From Phallus indusiatus (taxonomy: Eukaryota > Basidiomycota > Agaricomycetes > Phallales > Phallaceae), in assembly GCA_027605045.1 (NCBI GenBank), contig JAQFWX010000010.1, positions 1,492,879-1,556,878 of the forward strand: a stretch of 64,000 nucleotides of DNA. The letters are read 5' to 3'. The notes under the pieces were generated by a model. The model did no database searches, was not told the DNA's origin, and worked only from the letters and a program-made list of their open reading frames with translations. Each line of letters opens with the position of its first letter. Positions within the stretch are counted from its first letter, which is position 1. Made by a program: the position numbers and the translations under genes. Shown piece by piece: positions 12,926 through 24,994 of the stretch.

Positions 12926-13200
12926 TTACTGACAAATTTTAAGCAGATAGATGAGATGACTCAGTGCCTAAAAAAATGTTCACGAACCAAGGTGATACCA
13001 TATTTCCGAGAGTCTAGCTTGAGAGAGCATGAGAAAAAAGAAAACCCTCTGAAGTCCCTTCATGGTGAATCAGAAGAACCTGCGTATACATACGTATGCG
13101 ATTTACCGACAATGTTTAGACAAAAAGAAACGAGTGGTGCCTAAATGTTCATGAACCAAGGTGATTGCGTAATTCCGAGAGTCTAACTTGGGAGCATGAG
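12895..13200. repeat. Second tandem duplication, unit about 175 bp
   Basis: The segment from AGAAGAACC at about 12896 to the GAGAGTCTAGCTTG block near 13008-13030 recurs from about 13073 (AGAAGAACC ... CCTAAATGTTCATGAACCAAGGTGAT ... GAGAGTCTAACTTG). It abuts the end of the 371 bp array. Confidence 0.65.
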
Positions 13201-14528
13201 AAATCTGCACTCAAGAAAATGAGAAAGAGAAAAATAAACAGAAAAAATTCAAAAGAGACTACATCAAAAATAAATAAAAGAAGAAAGATAAAAAAATAAG
13301 GGATTCCTTCGCACTCCGCTGGATGCAAAACATTCGAAAGAAGCTTCCTGCTAGTCTACTTGATGCGCAGTCGAGATGAAAAGAACACACCTTTTCCATC
13401 GCAAATCCGGTGAAAAAAAGAGAGGAGAGAAAATTAAGGTTTGGCTATCTTTATTTGAGACGCGAGAGACGAGGGAAAAAGGAACCACCCAATCATGTAA
13501 TAGGCTAATTTTTCACTACCGAAGGTCACTTGAGCAATTTGAACGATGAGATTTCCCAGATTTTGAATGTTGAAGGATTTTTGAAGTGGAGATGGCCTTG
13601 ATAGGAAAGTAATAACTTTTTTTCTCTTTTCTTTTTATACAAATACCGCAACCGAGACTAGAAGGCAGTGGTTGAGAAGTATGCCATGTAGTAGCCAGAC
13701 CAAGACAGGTGACAGGGGCGGGAGGTGAGGCATTCCGTACTGCATGTCATTTCAAACGGTCGGAAAAGGCCAGAATAAACGACTCCTGAAATGCATCGGA
13801 AATGACCGTTCTTCGCTTCCAGCAAGATGGGTAAGGTCCCATTCTGTGTGCGCGCCTTGTATGCATCATGTAACATGTTTTGTTGATGATCCACCAATAT
13901 TATTGCGTTCCAGCCCATTGCTTCAATTGAGATGTCAGCTCATATGAGGGCCGTTCTAGACACCTGACAGGTAAATCCAAGAAAAAACCCGATTGCCAAC
14001 GGAGAGTTTGTGGTCCAGCACAAAAGGAAAAAAACACCCCGAAAACCCCACTCTAGAAAAAACAGATTATCCATGCGAATATCAGCGGATTCCTGTCTTT
14101 TCACCCTTTACTTCGATCTACCGGAGAAAGCATTATTTGATGTTCTTGTCGATGATATCAACAAAAGAAAATCAGGAGGTGGAGCTATTATTCCAAATTC
14201 TCTAATAAAAGACACATCGAATGGGCACCTAAAAAGAATTTTCGGTTCCTGGATGGAACATGTGAATACATACGTACATACGAATAGTGGATTGTTCAAA
14301 GCCCAAGATTTTGTTGATCTTACCAAAAAGAGTCAACTGTCATAGTAACACGAGTGACGAAACAGGGGATGATCTTCGCTCACATAACAACAAACAACTA
14401 GCCGTTTTGACCAACCGGAGCTTGGTGCTTTCTAACAATTTCAAACATGCCCCCCGCTCGTGGTGTGATATATTCACAAAGAGTGACAATATACCACTTA
14501 TAAAATCATTCAGCTATTTCATTTAAAA

Positions 14529-15240
14529 ACAGAGCTAATTTCGAGACATTAAACTCACCTTAAGAATAATCAACCCAGATGAATACCAGCTATCCTTCTC
14601 TGTTCCCTACCCACCGCCCTGCCTCAAACCTGAGGCGAGCGATTGCTGCATATCCAACTTGAATGCTGCCTTTGAGATATTGGTCGACGAGCTGGTATTT
14701 CAGGATGAAGAATAAAAAATTCTTCGTTCTTAATATCAGCGCCGATGTGATCATATTCTTCAGCGGTCAGGGTTGAATTTGTGTTATGTGCAATGGGATT
14801 TTACTTCTTCCTTCTACGCTCAACTCCAGCAGGGGAGCTATTCACCTTGATCTCTGCCAAGTGAACTCATAGATTATTCTCAGAGTTTTATTTGAAAGTA
14901 GAGCTGTTTTCGATGCATTAAACTCACCTTTAAGAATAGTCAGCCTAGACGAATCCCCAGCTCTCTTTTTCTGTTCATTGCTCACTGCCTTGCTCAAGGT
15001 TGAGGCGAGCGATTAATGCACATCAGACTTGAATTCTGCCTTTGAGATATAGGTCGACGAGCTGGTATTGTAAATGAAGTAAGCATAAAAACCTACTTCG
15101 TTCTTAATATCAGCTCCCGTGTGATCATATTCTTCAGGGGTCAGGATTTAATCTATGTTATGTGCAATGGGACTTTACTTCTTCTTTATTCTTCTTTTTC
15201 TTCTTCACAATTCAAGCAGGGGGAGCTGTTCACTTTGTTC
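14529..15240. repeat. Diverged tandem duplication, unit about 369 bp
   Basis: Copy 1 (about 14529-14860) and copy 2 (about 14895-15235) share ATTAAACTCACCTT (14548 and 14917), GAGGCGAGCGATT, GGTCGACGAGCTGGTATT, GTGATCATATTCTTCAG and TTATGTGCAATGGGA in the same order. By eye it is not the same sequence as the 12.2 kb array. Confidence 0.8.
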
Positions 15241-18200
15241 ACTGCCGAATGAACTGGTACTTTATGTTCTTAGAACAAACTGGTGCTGCTCGACGTGTTC
15301 TTTCTTCTGAAAGTCGTGCGGCTGTTTGGTAAGACCGCGCGTGTATCGTGTCTTGGCCAGTCTCTGCGTCTGTACATCTATACATTGGCTGAATAATGAT
15401 GACAGCAGCATGTGATGCATGATATTATCACTGTACAACAATGTGGCTTAAATGAAGATTCTTGGCCATGGCACAGAAGATCTGATACGTACATATGTCA
15501 GGTTCGTCCTGGTTCGTCGCTGGGGAATACCAAACAGAAATGACAGGCGGAACAATTGAAAAAAAGACATCGCTTTTTCTGAATTAGATATATAAAATTA
15601 ATTGGCTAGAAGGGCTCACCGATGTCATGACGATTGGATTTAATTAGAATTCTGAGTATATACGTACTCACGTGCAGGCGACTGTTTTTTTCTTTGACGC
15701 TGTATGAGCTACGAAGTTGGGTACCATTTTAATGTTTACTATTCAGGTGAGAGCCTCCTTATGATTTCCGCGCAAAAGTCGTTTATGACGACGACGTTGA
15801 AGCATGTTGAAAAAAAGAAATTTTAAATTTTGGTTCCGCGCGCTTCATTCCTCTGACGGAGATTTGGCTTCTGACCGTTCCGTTCCCGCTTCCGTTTTTC
15901 ATGTGCTGATCTCGTTTACGACTCGAATAACCTACTTTCAAATGAACAGAGTTAACTGATTTGCCACATCCATCTTTTCTTCAAGTCGAGCTTAACCCTG
16001 CAATTTTCCAGGCTTCTAAATCGACCGACTCGGCGCGCGTGCTGGTTGGCTTACAACAACGTCATCTGCCTCTCTGCTCTCTGGCTGAGCTGGGTGCTTC
16101 CGCCAAGTTTTGGATTCTTAATTAATTGCAAGGGGTCACACGTTTAGAAGAAAGCGTATTAACTATCTTCCTTCCTGACGGGTTCGCTTGAGTGCGGTAT
16201 ACGTGTACTTATTCGTAAATTAAGGTTAGTACCTCTTGCCAAGAGATGAAATTCTCCTTAGATGGGATGTGACCAAAGGTCATGGACTTCCGAGAGAAGG
16301 CGTGTAAGTAGGAGCAGCAGGAGCGAGGATTCGAGAGTTACGGCACCTGTTCACGAAAAGATGTGCTGGTCCAATAAGACAACTGCGGAAAAGTTATGCT
16401 AATGTCGGTAAACAAAGAGTGCAAATAACGCTGGGTTCTAGATTCTCACATTGCCGTGCCAGTGTAGCCTCCCTCTGTTTACATCCGTTGACGAGGCTAT
16501 AAGCAAGGCCGCCAACCCCACAACTCAACGGGAAACAGGCTTTATCTCCGAACGAAACGGACTGGTACTTAGCCCCGTAGGCCATCAAAGTCTCATATCC
16601 TAGTTCCTTCAACGTGGTTTAGCTCGCTCCAACACGCTTTGCTCAACCATATCCGACGAATTCAATCTTCCTTCGCTCCCCCAAATCGGCCTCTTAAAAC
16701 ACTTATCCAGAAACGTCTCCGAAACGGATCTAAAAGCCAGCCATGCCCAGGTTTAGGACCACTACTTCTAGGTTAGTTTCTTATTTGGTGCGAATGAACA
16801 AGAATATTTGAAAATCATGAATAGATTTAGCTTCCAGTCTTGGAGAGAAAAATCCCTTTTCCTTGGCTTTCTACATATATGAAAATCAAAAAGATTATGA
16901 ATTGGTGGCTTCACTTTTTTAGATCTCGTATGATTTCGTTTTCGTCATTCGGCGGCCCATTTCGGACACGTTTTCAACACAAAGGAAAACGCGCAAAATC
17001 ATATGATTAAGTTCAAGGGTTATAATTATATCTTTTGGCATTATTCTATTTGAATTATCGTATTTGTCTCGAATATCATCACTGGAGCGACATTAGACGT
17101 TGTCTTTGGAACATATTCTTATCCTCTTAGATCCGGCTCGGAATGGCTTGCGGTTTTTGATGGAAGGGTAGTCATCGGAGGTCTGGAGTACCGTCTTTTC
17201 AAAGCGTACCATGCAGGTAGCGTGTTTTTGAAATGCCTCGCATAATGCTACAGATGTGTTTACTACTTTTGTAGCTGACAAGGGTATGGCTATCGTAACA
17301 TCCGTAACAAGCGAGAAACCTTCTCTTACGATAATTCAAGGGGTATGGCGTCAAATGAGATACCCCTCACTCCTCAAAACGCATTTTTAGGGACCCTCAG
17401 TTTCAAAGAGAATTCGGTGTATATCCTCTTACACAGGTCATAGAGACTTCTCGAACGATTGGGGTTAAAAGGGCATGTGCATCTTGGTTCTGAAACGCAT
17501 TAGATCCGGGAAGTCCTTCGTTGAAAGAGATGTCTCCAAGGTTAATATTCAATCTCGTCCTTGTCCTGTCCCGAAAAAAGGTGACTTCTTAATACCCTCA
17601 AGCTTGTTATGTATGGACCTTTGGCCACTACATTCTAATATTTCCAGTCTTCAGATATCTCCTCCGATATAAGTTATGTACAGCCATAATACTGTCTTAC
17701 TTTCCTCCGCTTATGTTTGAATTGAACATTCTAAGGGCAGTTGCTAATAATTGAAGCATTTAGCACCGGGCTTAAGGGTTTTGAATCCATTGACCATGGC
17801 CATTTCAAAAGCCCGGACTAGCACCGTTGCCTCGAGGCAAACTCCGTATGTACAATCTATAGGATCTTCAATGGTCAGCGTCCCTTTTTTGGGATATCTA
17901 ATTTAAGCCTTTGGCGTTTAAACCTGGGTGTTCTCCATCAATTTCTTGCTGTGTTCTCATTCAAGGTTGTCTGCTTCTAAAACATCTATTGGTAACCCTT
18001 GGAAATTGAAATGAAGAGGTATGGGCATATGCATACACATATGCAGCGTATCACGATGTTGAACTTCGATCGCACAAGATAAACGAAAAAAAGGAAATCA
18101 CATACTTACAGGTGACTAAAACTAAATGAATAAGTCAAAGTTCTCCAGAAATCAGCGATGTAGTTTTAAGTTGTTGACTAAACACACTGCGCATGCGCAG

Positions 18201-19588
18201 CAAAGAAATTGATGCTAATTTTGAGTCGAAGTTCTGTTTATATCAGGTGGCTTGTAAAGCTCCCGTCGATTCGCCACTGAACTTGAAAAAAAAAAACCAA
18301 CAGAACTCGCGACGTCGACTCGGATGGCGGCCGGTTCAGAAGTCACTAGTTACTGAACAGCCCAACTTCTATTCAACATGTGGTTGAACTTCGCGGTTAT
18401 TGATTAGATTTATATGGATTCTTCAGTCAACCCTCCGAGTCGATCCGTTATGCATCTATCTATTACCAATGGCTACTGTGGCTGGCAGTGCGAGTCTGTT
18501 GGACAATACATATAATATTGGACCCTGCGTTCTCCCTTCGTGGAACGCAACTTACGCCTTCGGGATAGTATTACTACAGAGAGAGCCTCGGACATTGGTA
18601 ATAATTAATTTTGTGATAATTCAATGCACATTGTAAGAGAAATAATGAAAGAGTCTATTATTTAAACTATTGGCCTTTGAGTCCTACTATTAGTTTTATC
18701 TCCTACGTTTTCAGTGACTGGACGGAAAATCCCTTCGCTAGTAGAAATATGTCGTTCTTCGTTTAACTTTAAGAAGGTGATTGAACGATTTATGTGAGAA
18801 ACTTCTTTGGAATATATACTAGGCTTGATTGAACAATGACGAAAAAGGTTCTTCAAATAGTTTGAGATCAAATTATGTATGTATGTATATATTCGTAAAT
18901 AGTAGCAATTTTAAAACAGTCTCAACCCTTGAATTCATTAGTACGCCGTTCATTTCTGTTGCCGCTTCTCTCGTCATACATTGAAGTTTAGGCTATCAAT
19001 TTTTAATTTATTTACCCTAGCACAGCCACCTCCGGAGGCGAATAGAGTTTGGGACGATCCGAATGTATTACTTATTAAATCTAAATAATTTTTTTTTTCT
19101 CCCGTTTCGCTTGATTTGCATGACATTTAGCGGATGAAAAATTAAAATTTGCCCATTGTGTCATCTGCCGTTTTAAAAATATATCAAAAGAAGAAGGTAG
19201 ATCTAAACGATATGGAAAGTGCGCATACATATGCGTAAGAATAACAATTTATACACTGTTCGGCGCATATACTGAATGAAGTTAAGTGGGCACGGTTCAG
19301 TGCTAGTGTTCCCAGTTGCTAGTCGCTATAAAGTTATTCCGGTTGCAGATTAACGCTTAGCTACAGCGCTTTTCGATCAATTTTCTATTTCTTTTGGCTA
19401 GACATTTTCCTTGTTGTCCCTAGAGAAACCAGGGTGTTATAGCGTGAAGTAATATATCGAAAATGCGGTATCAGAGGTGATACATATATATATTTACAGC
19501 TTATGACAGGAAATGTCGATGAAACCACCACCAAAGAAAGTGAATGAAAAGAAAATGGCCGAGTTCATGGGTAATAGTAAAGAATACC

Positions 19589-21608
19589 TCACTCGTTATC
19601 TCCGGATAACAAGTTGCGCCTTTCTTCTCCTTCGGCACGTGCTTCCTCAACATGAGCAGCGGTAGGTGCCGTAGGCGCATCAATAGACACATTCTGAGCA
19701 AGATAGTCGGGGGGCGCGAGGAATGAGGGTGGTTGAATTAGGTTATTAAACAAGAACTAGACGAAGAAGAAAATAAGTTCAACGCATGTACGCGGAGCAT
19801 CGGATCAAGCTTACCGTTCCATAAACTAAGATAGCGAACCCAGCTAATTGCAGTAAACTTGTAGGGAACAATAGGAGCTCCCAACCGATGAAAACGCTGA
19901 CGATCCAAATTAAGAGTGTACGACAGCTGTCTATTACGCTTCTTGCTGTTGCGCTGAGATGTCTAGTAACGCTTAAACCGAAGCCATTAAAGAGTGCAAT
20001 AGAGATGGCGATTGCAATACTTGTCCAGAGGACAGATGGTGTAGATATGATTTGGTTCCAACCTTCACGGAGATCGAAATAGGTGGACAAATCGCGTAGA
20101 GGTGTAAGTGCAAGGATGGGGAGAAGGAGGAGAATGGAAATTGTGCCAAAAAGACCTTCATAACCGACAGCAGTCAAGGGGTCGACGCTATATTTGGATA
20201 AAAGACTTTCTTCCACAACAAATTGGGTTGCAGTGCTGTTTGAAAAAAAAAAAGCCATGAAAAAAATATTCATAATAAGAAAAAAAAAAGTTTGCCTACA
20301 AAAGCTGGGCGAAAACGATAAAAAAGACACCCACGACAACAGATGCCGCGGGAGGGACGTCTTCCTCCCGTTTCAAAGCGCGGATTAGAACTCTGGAGAC
20401 GGCAACAAGGCTCTCTCCCGGAGTCGGTCCTTGTCCGTGATTATCTCCTCCCGGGATACCATCGCTAGGGGCTTTAGCAGCATCTTTGATCATAGAACCG
20501 CTAAGGCCTACGATAGATACACCCAACATTACAGTTATGAGGGCGGCCCATCTAGTAAATAGATATCAGATCAGTGATTCAACAAGAGCTAGTGAAAATT
20601 GTATAGGAAAAATATATTCTATGTGCCAAAAGTGTTACTTTTGAAACATCGGCCGCCCGACTTACGAAACGCTAACGAAACTTTGAACTAAAAACGCTCA
20701 TCATCACGTCACGCGCCCGTTTCACCCACGTGAAGCGGAGGTGTTTACAAAAAGACTAATAGGTTTCCTAACGAGTAACGAAGATATATGGCATTGTATG
20801 AGCGTTTCCGCCCGGACAACCAGAACCCGAAGGGGTTCCCAGGGAAATAGGAAAAAATATGATCCATTACGCAAGGATGAAAATCACTCACTGATATCCC
20901 CATAACCTTCTTCTTAAAAAGGTAACCGAGAAGAAACCGACGAAAAGCACTAAGGAGCCTCGCATCATTTGATAAATGCTGACGGGAGTATAAAGAAGGC
21001 CTATGTTCATCAACTGTTGGGAGATGGATTGGAGGTAAAAAAACGCTTTGAGCTATAAAATGCACTTACGGTCGTGCCAGTCAAATCAGAAATCGCCGGA
21101 ATCCATAACAACAAAATACGAGAACCGGTTAAGGGAGCAAGTTTGGTATTCAAAGTTGGGTGAACGTGTTCGGCTTCATCGTCGTCTGGGAGACGCACAC
21201 GATTGGATGGCTCCTTGGTTCGCCAGGCCTTATATATTACGGGGAGAAAGCCTGAAAAGGATTGATTGAAATTAGGCCTCAAGAGAGGATGGATTTCTCT
21301 GGTACGGACAAAGCATTTCTCCCAAGAACATTTGCAATGTCTGCCATACGGGCTGTTCGAACACAACTGGATGATCGGTATCACAGTCTTTAACACATTG
21401 CATATCCTATTGCCATTACACATGCTCAGGAAACAAGAAGAACGATGAGAGAAGATGCATTACTTGATACTATATATAAACGAAGCATTTAGATGAGCTG
21501 TGAATTCTGTACTTCTAGACGCACTTTGGTGAATAATGAATTTGTTGCACCCGTCAGGATCATTCCAGCGACGAGAATGCCCACATATCCGAACCGAAAG
21601 GAGGACAT
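19589..21608 (-). CDS. SLC35F6-like multi-spanning membrane transporter
   Basis: Seven in-phase exons (21608-21525, 21406-21310, 21251-21070, 21013-20892, 20551-20300, 20235-19815, 19756-19589) encode 441 residues. Order of motifs matches the drug/metabolite transporter family member SLC35F6: a first helix ending GATNSLFTK, QTLQMFLGEMLC, ILLLWIPAISDLTGTT, SIYQMMRGSLVLFVGFFSV, TATQFVVEESLLSKYSVDPL, then VTRHLSATARSVIDSCRTLL and a last helix LLQLAGFAILVYGTV. The hydrophilic tail ends RRNLLSGDNE. Human SLC35F6 is reported in lysosomes/mitochondria; the substrate is not known and cannot be read from sequence. It is divergent from the arrestin-like gene, with about 490 bp between starts. Confidence 0.88.
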
Positions 21609-22097
21609 GTTGACGAGAGTTAGAGAGAGGAGAGGCTTACGTAGCCTTTTCGACACTGCGGTACACGTCGGTGTGCGCGGATGCGGACGCCCACAAGTCT
21701 GTTAATGTGCTGAATTACATAATATTTGAGTTTTTGTGCAAATTTGCAAAAAAAATGGGAAACCGGGGCTGGATAGGCGGTAACTATAGTAGTTTCTATT
21801 TACTGAATGGATTATATACTCCACCGCACCCCACCCTTTATTCGACAATCAGATTCTAGCCCGATTTATTTTCCTAATTTTTATTTGGCAAAGTATTTCA
21901 AGGCAAGAAGCTTCTGAAGGAAGTCGGAAAAAAATGCGAGTAAGCATTTGAATAGGAACGAGTCGATGGACGGATCGTACATTCAGTCCTCGTTCATGAA
22001 TTCATTCATTCTTTGCGTCGTCTCTCAACAACAATAGAAATACGTTCTTTTTTCGGCCATTCTTTTCCTCTCTCTTTTCCCCCCCGTTCCGTGCCAG
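21609..22097. promoter_or_regulatory. Divergent promoter region
   Basis: About 490 bp separate the starts of the transporter (-) and arrestin-like (+) genes. No specific box can be assigned. A long pyrimidine tract precedes the + strand start. Confidence 0.4.
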
Positions 22098-24994
22098 ATG
22101 CTCAAGCTATCCCTCGTAGCAAAGCAGGGCAACGGGGTTCGATACTTTCCTCATGCAGGCTATCTTCGCCTTACACCGCTCAAAGTCGAAGGCATCGTTC
22201 GAACACGGATCGACGAGGACAACAAGCCGTTACTTTGTTCAGGGTTGTACGTTGCGTTGAGGTGCTATGAGGCTCGATTGGGTCTCGGGCTTGGTTTGGG
22301 CTTGACAGGTGGTTCAAGCAACGGTGCATGCGGTGAGCACGGAACCGCCATCGGAACGGGAAACCCGAGTCCAACCTCAAACACGAATGTTCTCTATGAA
22401 ATCGTCGTACCGCTTTGGAAGCCCAAAAGTACCGATGACGATTACGAATTGTTAGGCGATGGCGAATGGCCTTTCAAGATCGTTCTCCCTCCGAATGCTT
22501 CCCCCGTATGCAGCACAGTCCATTTCCAAGAATACCGTGTATTTTGGAGAGTTGAAGCTGGTGCGCACACTTTTATTTTTCGTAAAAGAATTTTTTTAAA
22601 GTGTTTATTCATAATGTATATACAGTCTTAACACATACACCAATGACGGGCGTTGGAACGCGACTGGTCAAGATGCAAGAAGTTCCTCTAGTACGCTATG
22701 ATACAAGGCAGGATTTACCACCTCAACCGCCTAATAAATGGAGGAGAGTCACTCTTCCTTCTCGCCCCTCGAAGCCACTTCCGTCCACGCTCAAATACAT
22801 CATCAACAATCCGCCCTTTCCATTCGCCCCTTCAGACCATGTTCCCGTAACCCTCAAATTTTCTCTACCGCCTGGAGTAAATGTGACGTCGGTTGCATTA
22901 AGCATTGAAAGAAGGCTCATGCTCAAATCATCGCAATCCTCAACTTCCAATGCTCCGCATAACGACTCTACCGACGGCATGGAATCTACATCTCGTCTCA
23001 TTCAATACCCTTTACCGCCATCATTCAAGCCAGCAACGATGACAGTCATAACGTCAAAGACCGTTTCCGTGGCGTCCCCCCCAGATAGGAATGGTCAGAC
23101 AGGTCATGGAGCCTGTACTGTCACCATGACATTACAAATCCCCCAAGCCAAGTCATTAAGGTAACCCATAACATCATATCTGCTGTTATTCGTGCTGCTT
23201 GCTCATTTACCGCTCGTCTTTTTTTCTAGTCATTGGTCGTTAGGGGAGACAATCCATACCTCATTGGCATCCGTTCGATTTTTCCTCAAGTCCAAGATCA
23301 CCATCACCGATTCACCACCACTACTGCCAACTCAAGACCCCGCATCTCGTTCCCCACACCCCTTTCCCCTCTCTCCTTCTCAGCCTTCCATTCCTTCTTT
23401 AGGATCCAGCTCCCAAAACCCATCACATTCATACACCCTCGATCTTCAAGAGAAAGAACTCTATGTCATAGCCACGAACGAAGCTGATAGACGTGAAGCT
23501 ATATCTAAATACAAAGAAGCCGTGGGACGCGGGAGAAAGAGAAGGACAAATACGGCGGGGAAGGACAGGGAGAAGGAGGCTGCTGCTACCCTGCCTCCAG
23601 CCACGGAATTAACGCCAGCGCCCACTTCACCATCGACGCCTTTGACATCCGAATGCGACTCTCCGGCACGTGGTCGGTCATTAGTCCCGTTGTTCGCGTC
23701 CCCTTCCACGTCAAATTTACACTCCCGAAAAGAGAAGGAGAGTTCCAAGAGTAGCCAGAGGGAGAGTCTAAAGAAAAAAGGGAAAGGAGGGGAAGGAAGA
23801 TCTCGGGAGCCTTCTCCGTTATCACCTGAGATCGAGCTGAAAGAAGTCAAGACCCCTGCTGTCCTCGGTTCAAGCGAAGGCGAAGCACGCTCTCAAGATA
23901 TCAAATGCTCGACGACAAGCTCTAACTCCAAGTCAAACGCCAGATCCAAGACAAAAACTGACGCTTCCAATCGAACTCACCGTCTCACATTGGGCTTTTT
24001 CACACCTCGTTCTCGCAGATTCGTTCGACAGGGTCTGGCTTCCGATGGCGATGGCAATGTCGATATCGATGGGGAAGGTGACGAAGAGTTTGTATTAGTA
24101 AATAACGGGGCTCCTCAGTCTGCTCCTGTCGCCTGGAGGTCGTTTGGACGTCGACATCTCTTCCCACCTTCGCATTACCCGTCTAGTCCCACTAGCCCTT
24201 GTGAGACCAGTGCGGACGAGAGTGGTGGCAGGGTGGTTTATTTTTTGAATGGAAAGGGGAAGAGTCGAGATGATAGTACGAGTGCGAATGTTAGTACGGG
24301 TACAACGGCTACGACTGCGAGTGAAGGTACGGAAGAGACGTCTGGACCGCCTACGCCACCCGAGGATGTTTCGCTAGAACCTGACACTTTACCGTCTTCG
24401 ACACGCCCACGGATAGCATTTCCTCCCCCATCTTCGTTTCCAGGCTCGTTACACCCTTCTATTCCTATACCAACACCGGTATCAGCAACAGCTCCAATCT
24501 CCTTTTCTTGGGACGACCGAGAAGAAAGATTCGAAGCCCGCGACAAAGAGAATTGGGAAACTGAGCTGAAAGAGACGATTTCAGCTTGTGATGGGATGAA
24601 AACGGAGGCAGTCATGAACGACGCGTCTCAGAAGTTGAAAACCAAAGCAACAAAAAGTAGTTCCACAATAGCGGGAATACGGTTCAGACGGAAAAAAAGC
24701 AGTAGAAAGTTCAATTCAAATGCTGCTGCTCATGGTCAAGCTTCAACTCCTGGTCCATCGCCCGTTTTATTTTGCGAATCAGATTCGTGTCCTACTCCTT
24801 CTCATCTCTCGCCTCCATCGCCCGTCTATATCCCCTTTTCACCTTCAACGCCTGCTCTTTCCGTAACGCAGAATCCAGCTTTAACTGCACCCCCTTCGCC
24901 TGGCTTTCCCCCTGCTGTTGAGTCTAAGCCGAATCCCAAACCAAAAGGGCGAACCTTGGGATTCGGGCTTAACTGGGGCTTCGGGTGGGGGTAA
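22098..24994 (+). CDS. Arrestin-like (alpha-arrestin type) adaptor protein
   Basis: Exons 22098-22560, 22626-23160 and 23230-24994 join in phase to 920 residues. The N-terminal third reads like an arrestin N-domain: HAGYLRLTPLKVEGIVRTRI, VRCYEAR-type strand, then WPFKIVLP and VHFQEYRVFWRVEA. The C-domain has RVTLPSRPSKPLPSTLKYII, a strand with IERR, then HWSLGETIHTSLASVRFFLK and LYVIATNEADRREAISKY. The last roughly 480 residues are a Ser/Pro/Thr-rich disordered tail. Fungal alpha-arrestins recruit Rsp5-type ubiquitin ligase to membrane proteins; I see no clear PPxY, so that link is inference. The ATG at 22098 directly follows a pyrimidine-rich CCAG, so an upstream coding exon is possible. Confidence 0.72.

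Larger units (their letters stand above)
9984..19588. other. Gene-poor 9.6 kb region
   Basis: No reading frame here has a recognisable domain, a plausible exon chain or a length beyond about 110 codons. The sequence is moderately AT-rich and carries the tandem duplications listed separately (12150-13200, 14529-15240). It may be decayed transposon or old intergenic DNA. RNA genes without strong signature would be missed. Confidence 0.5.
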
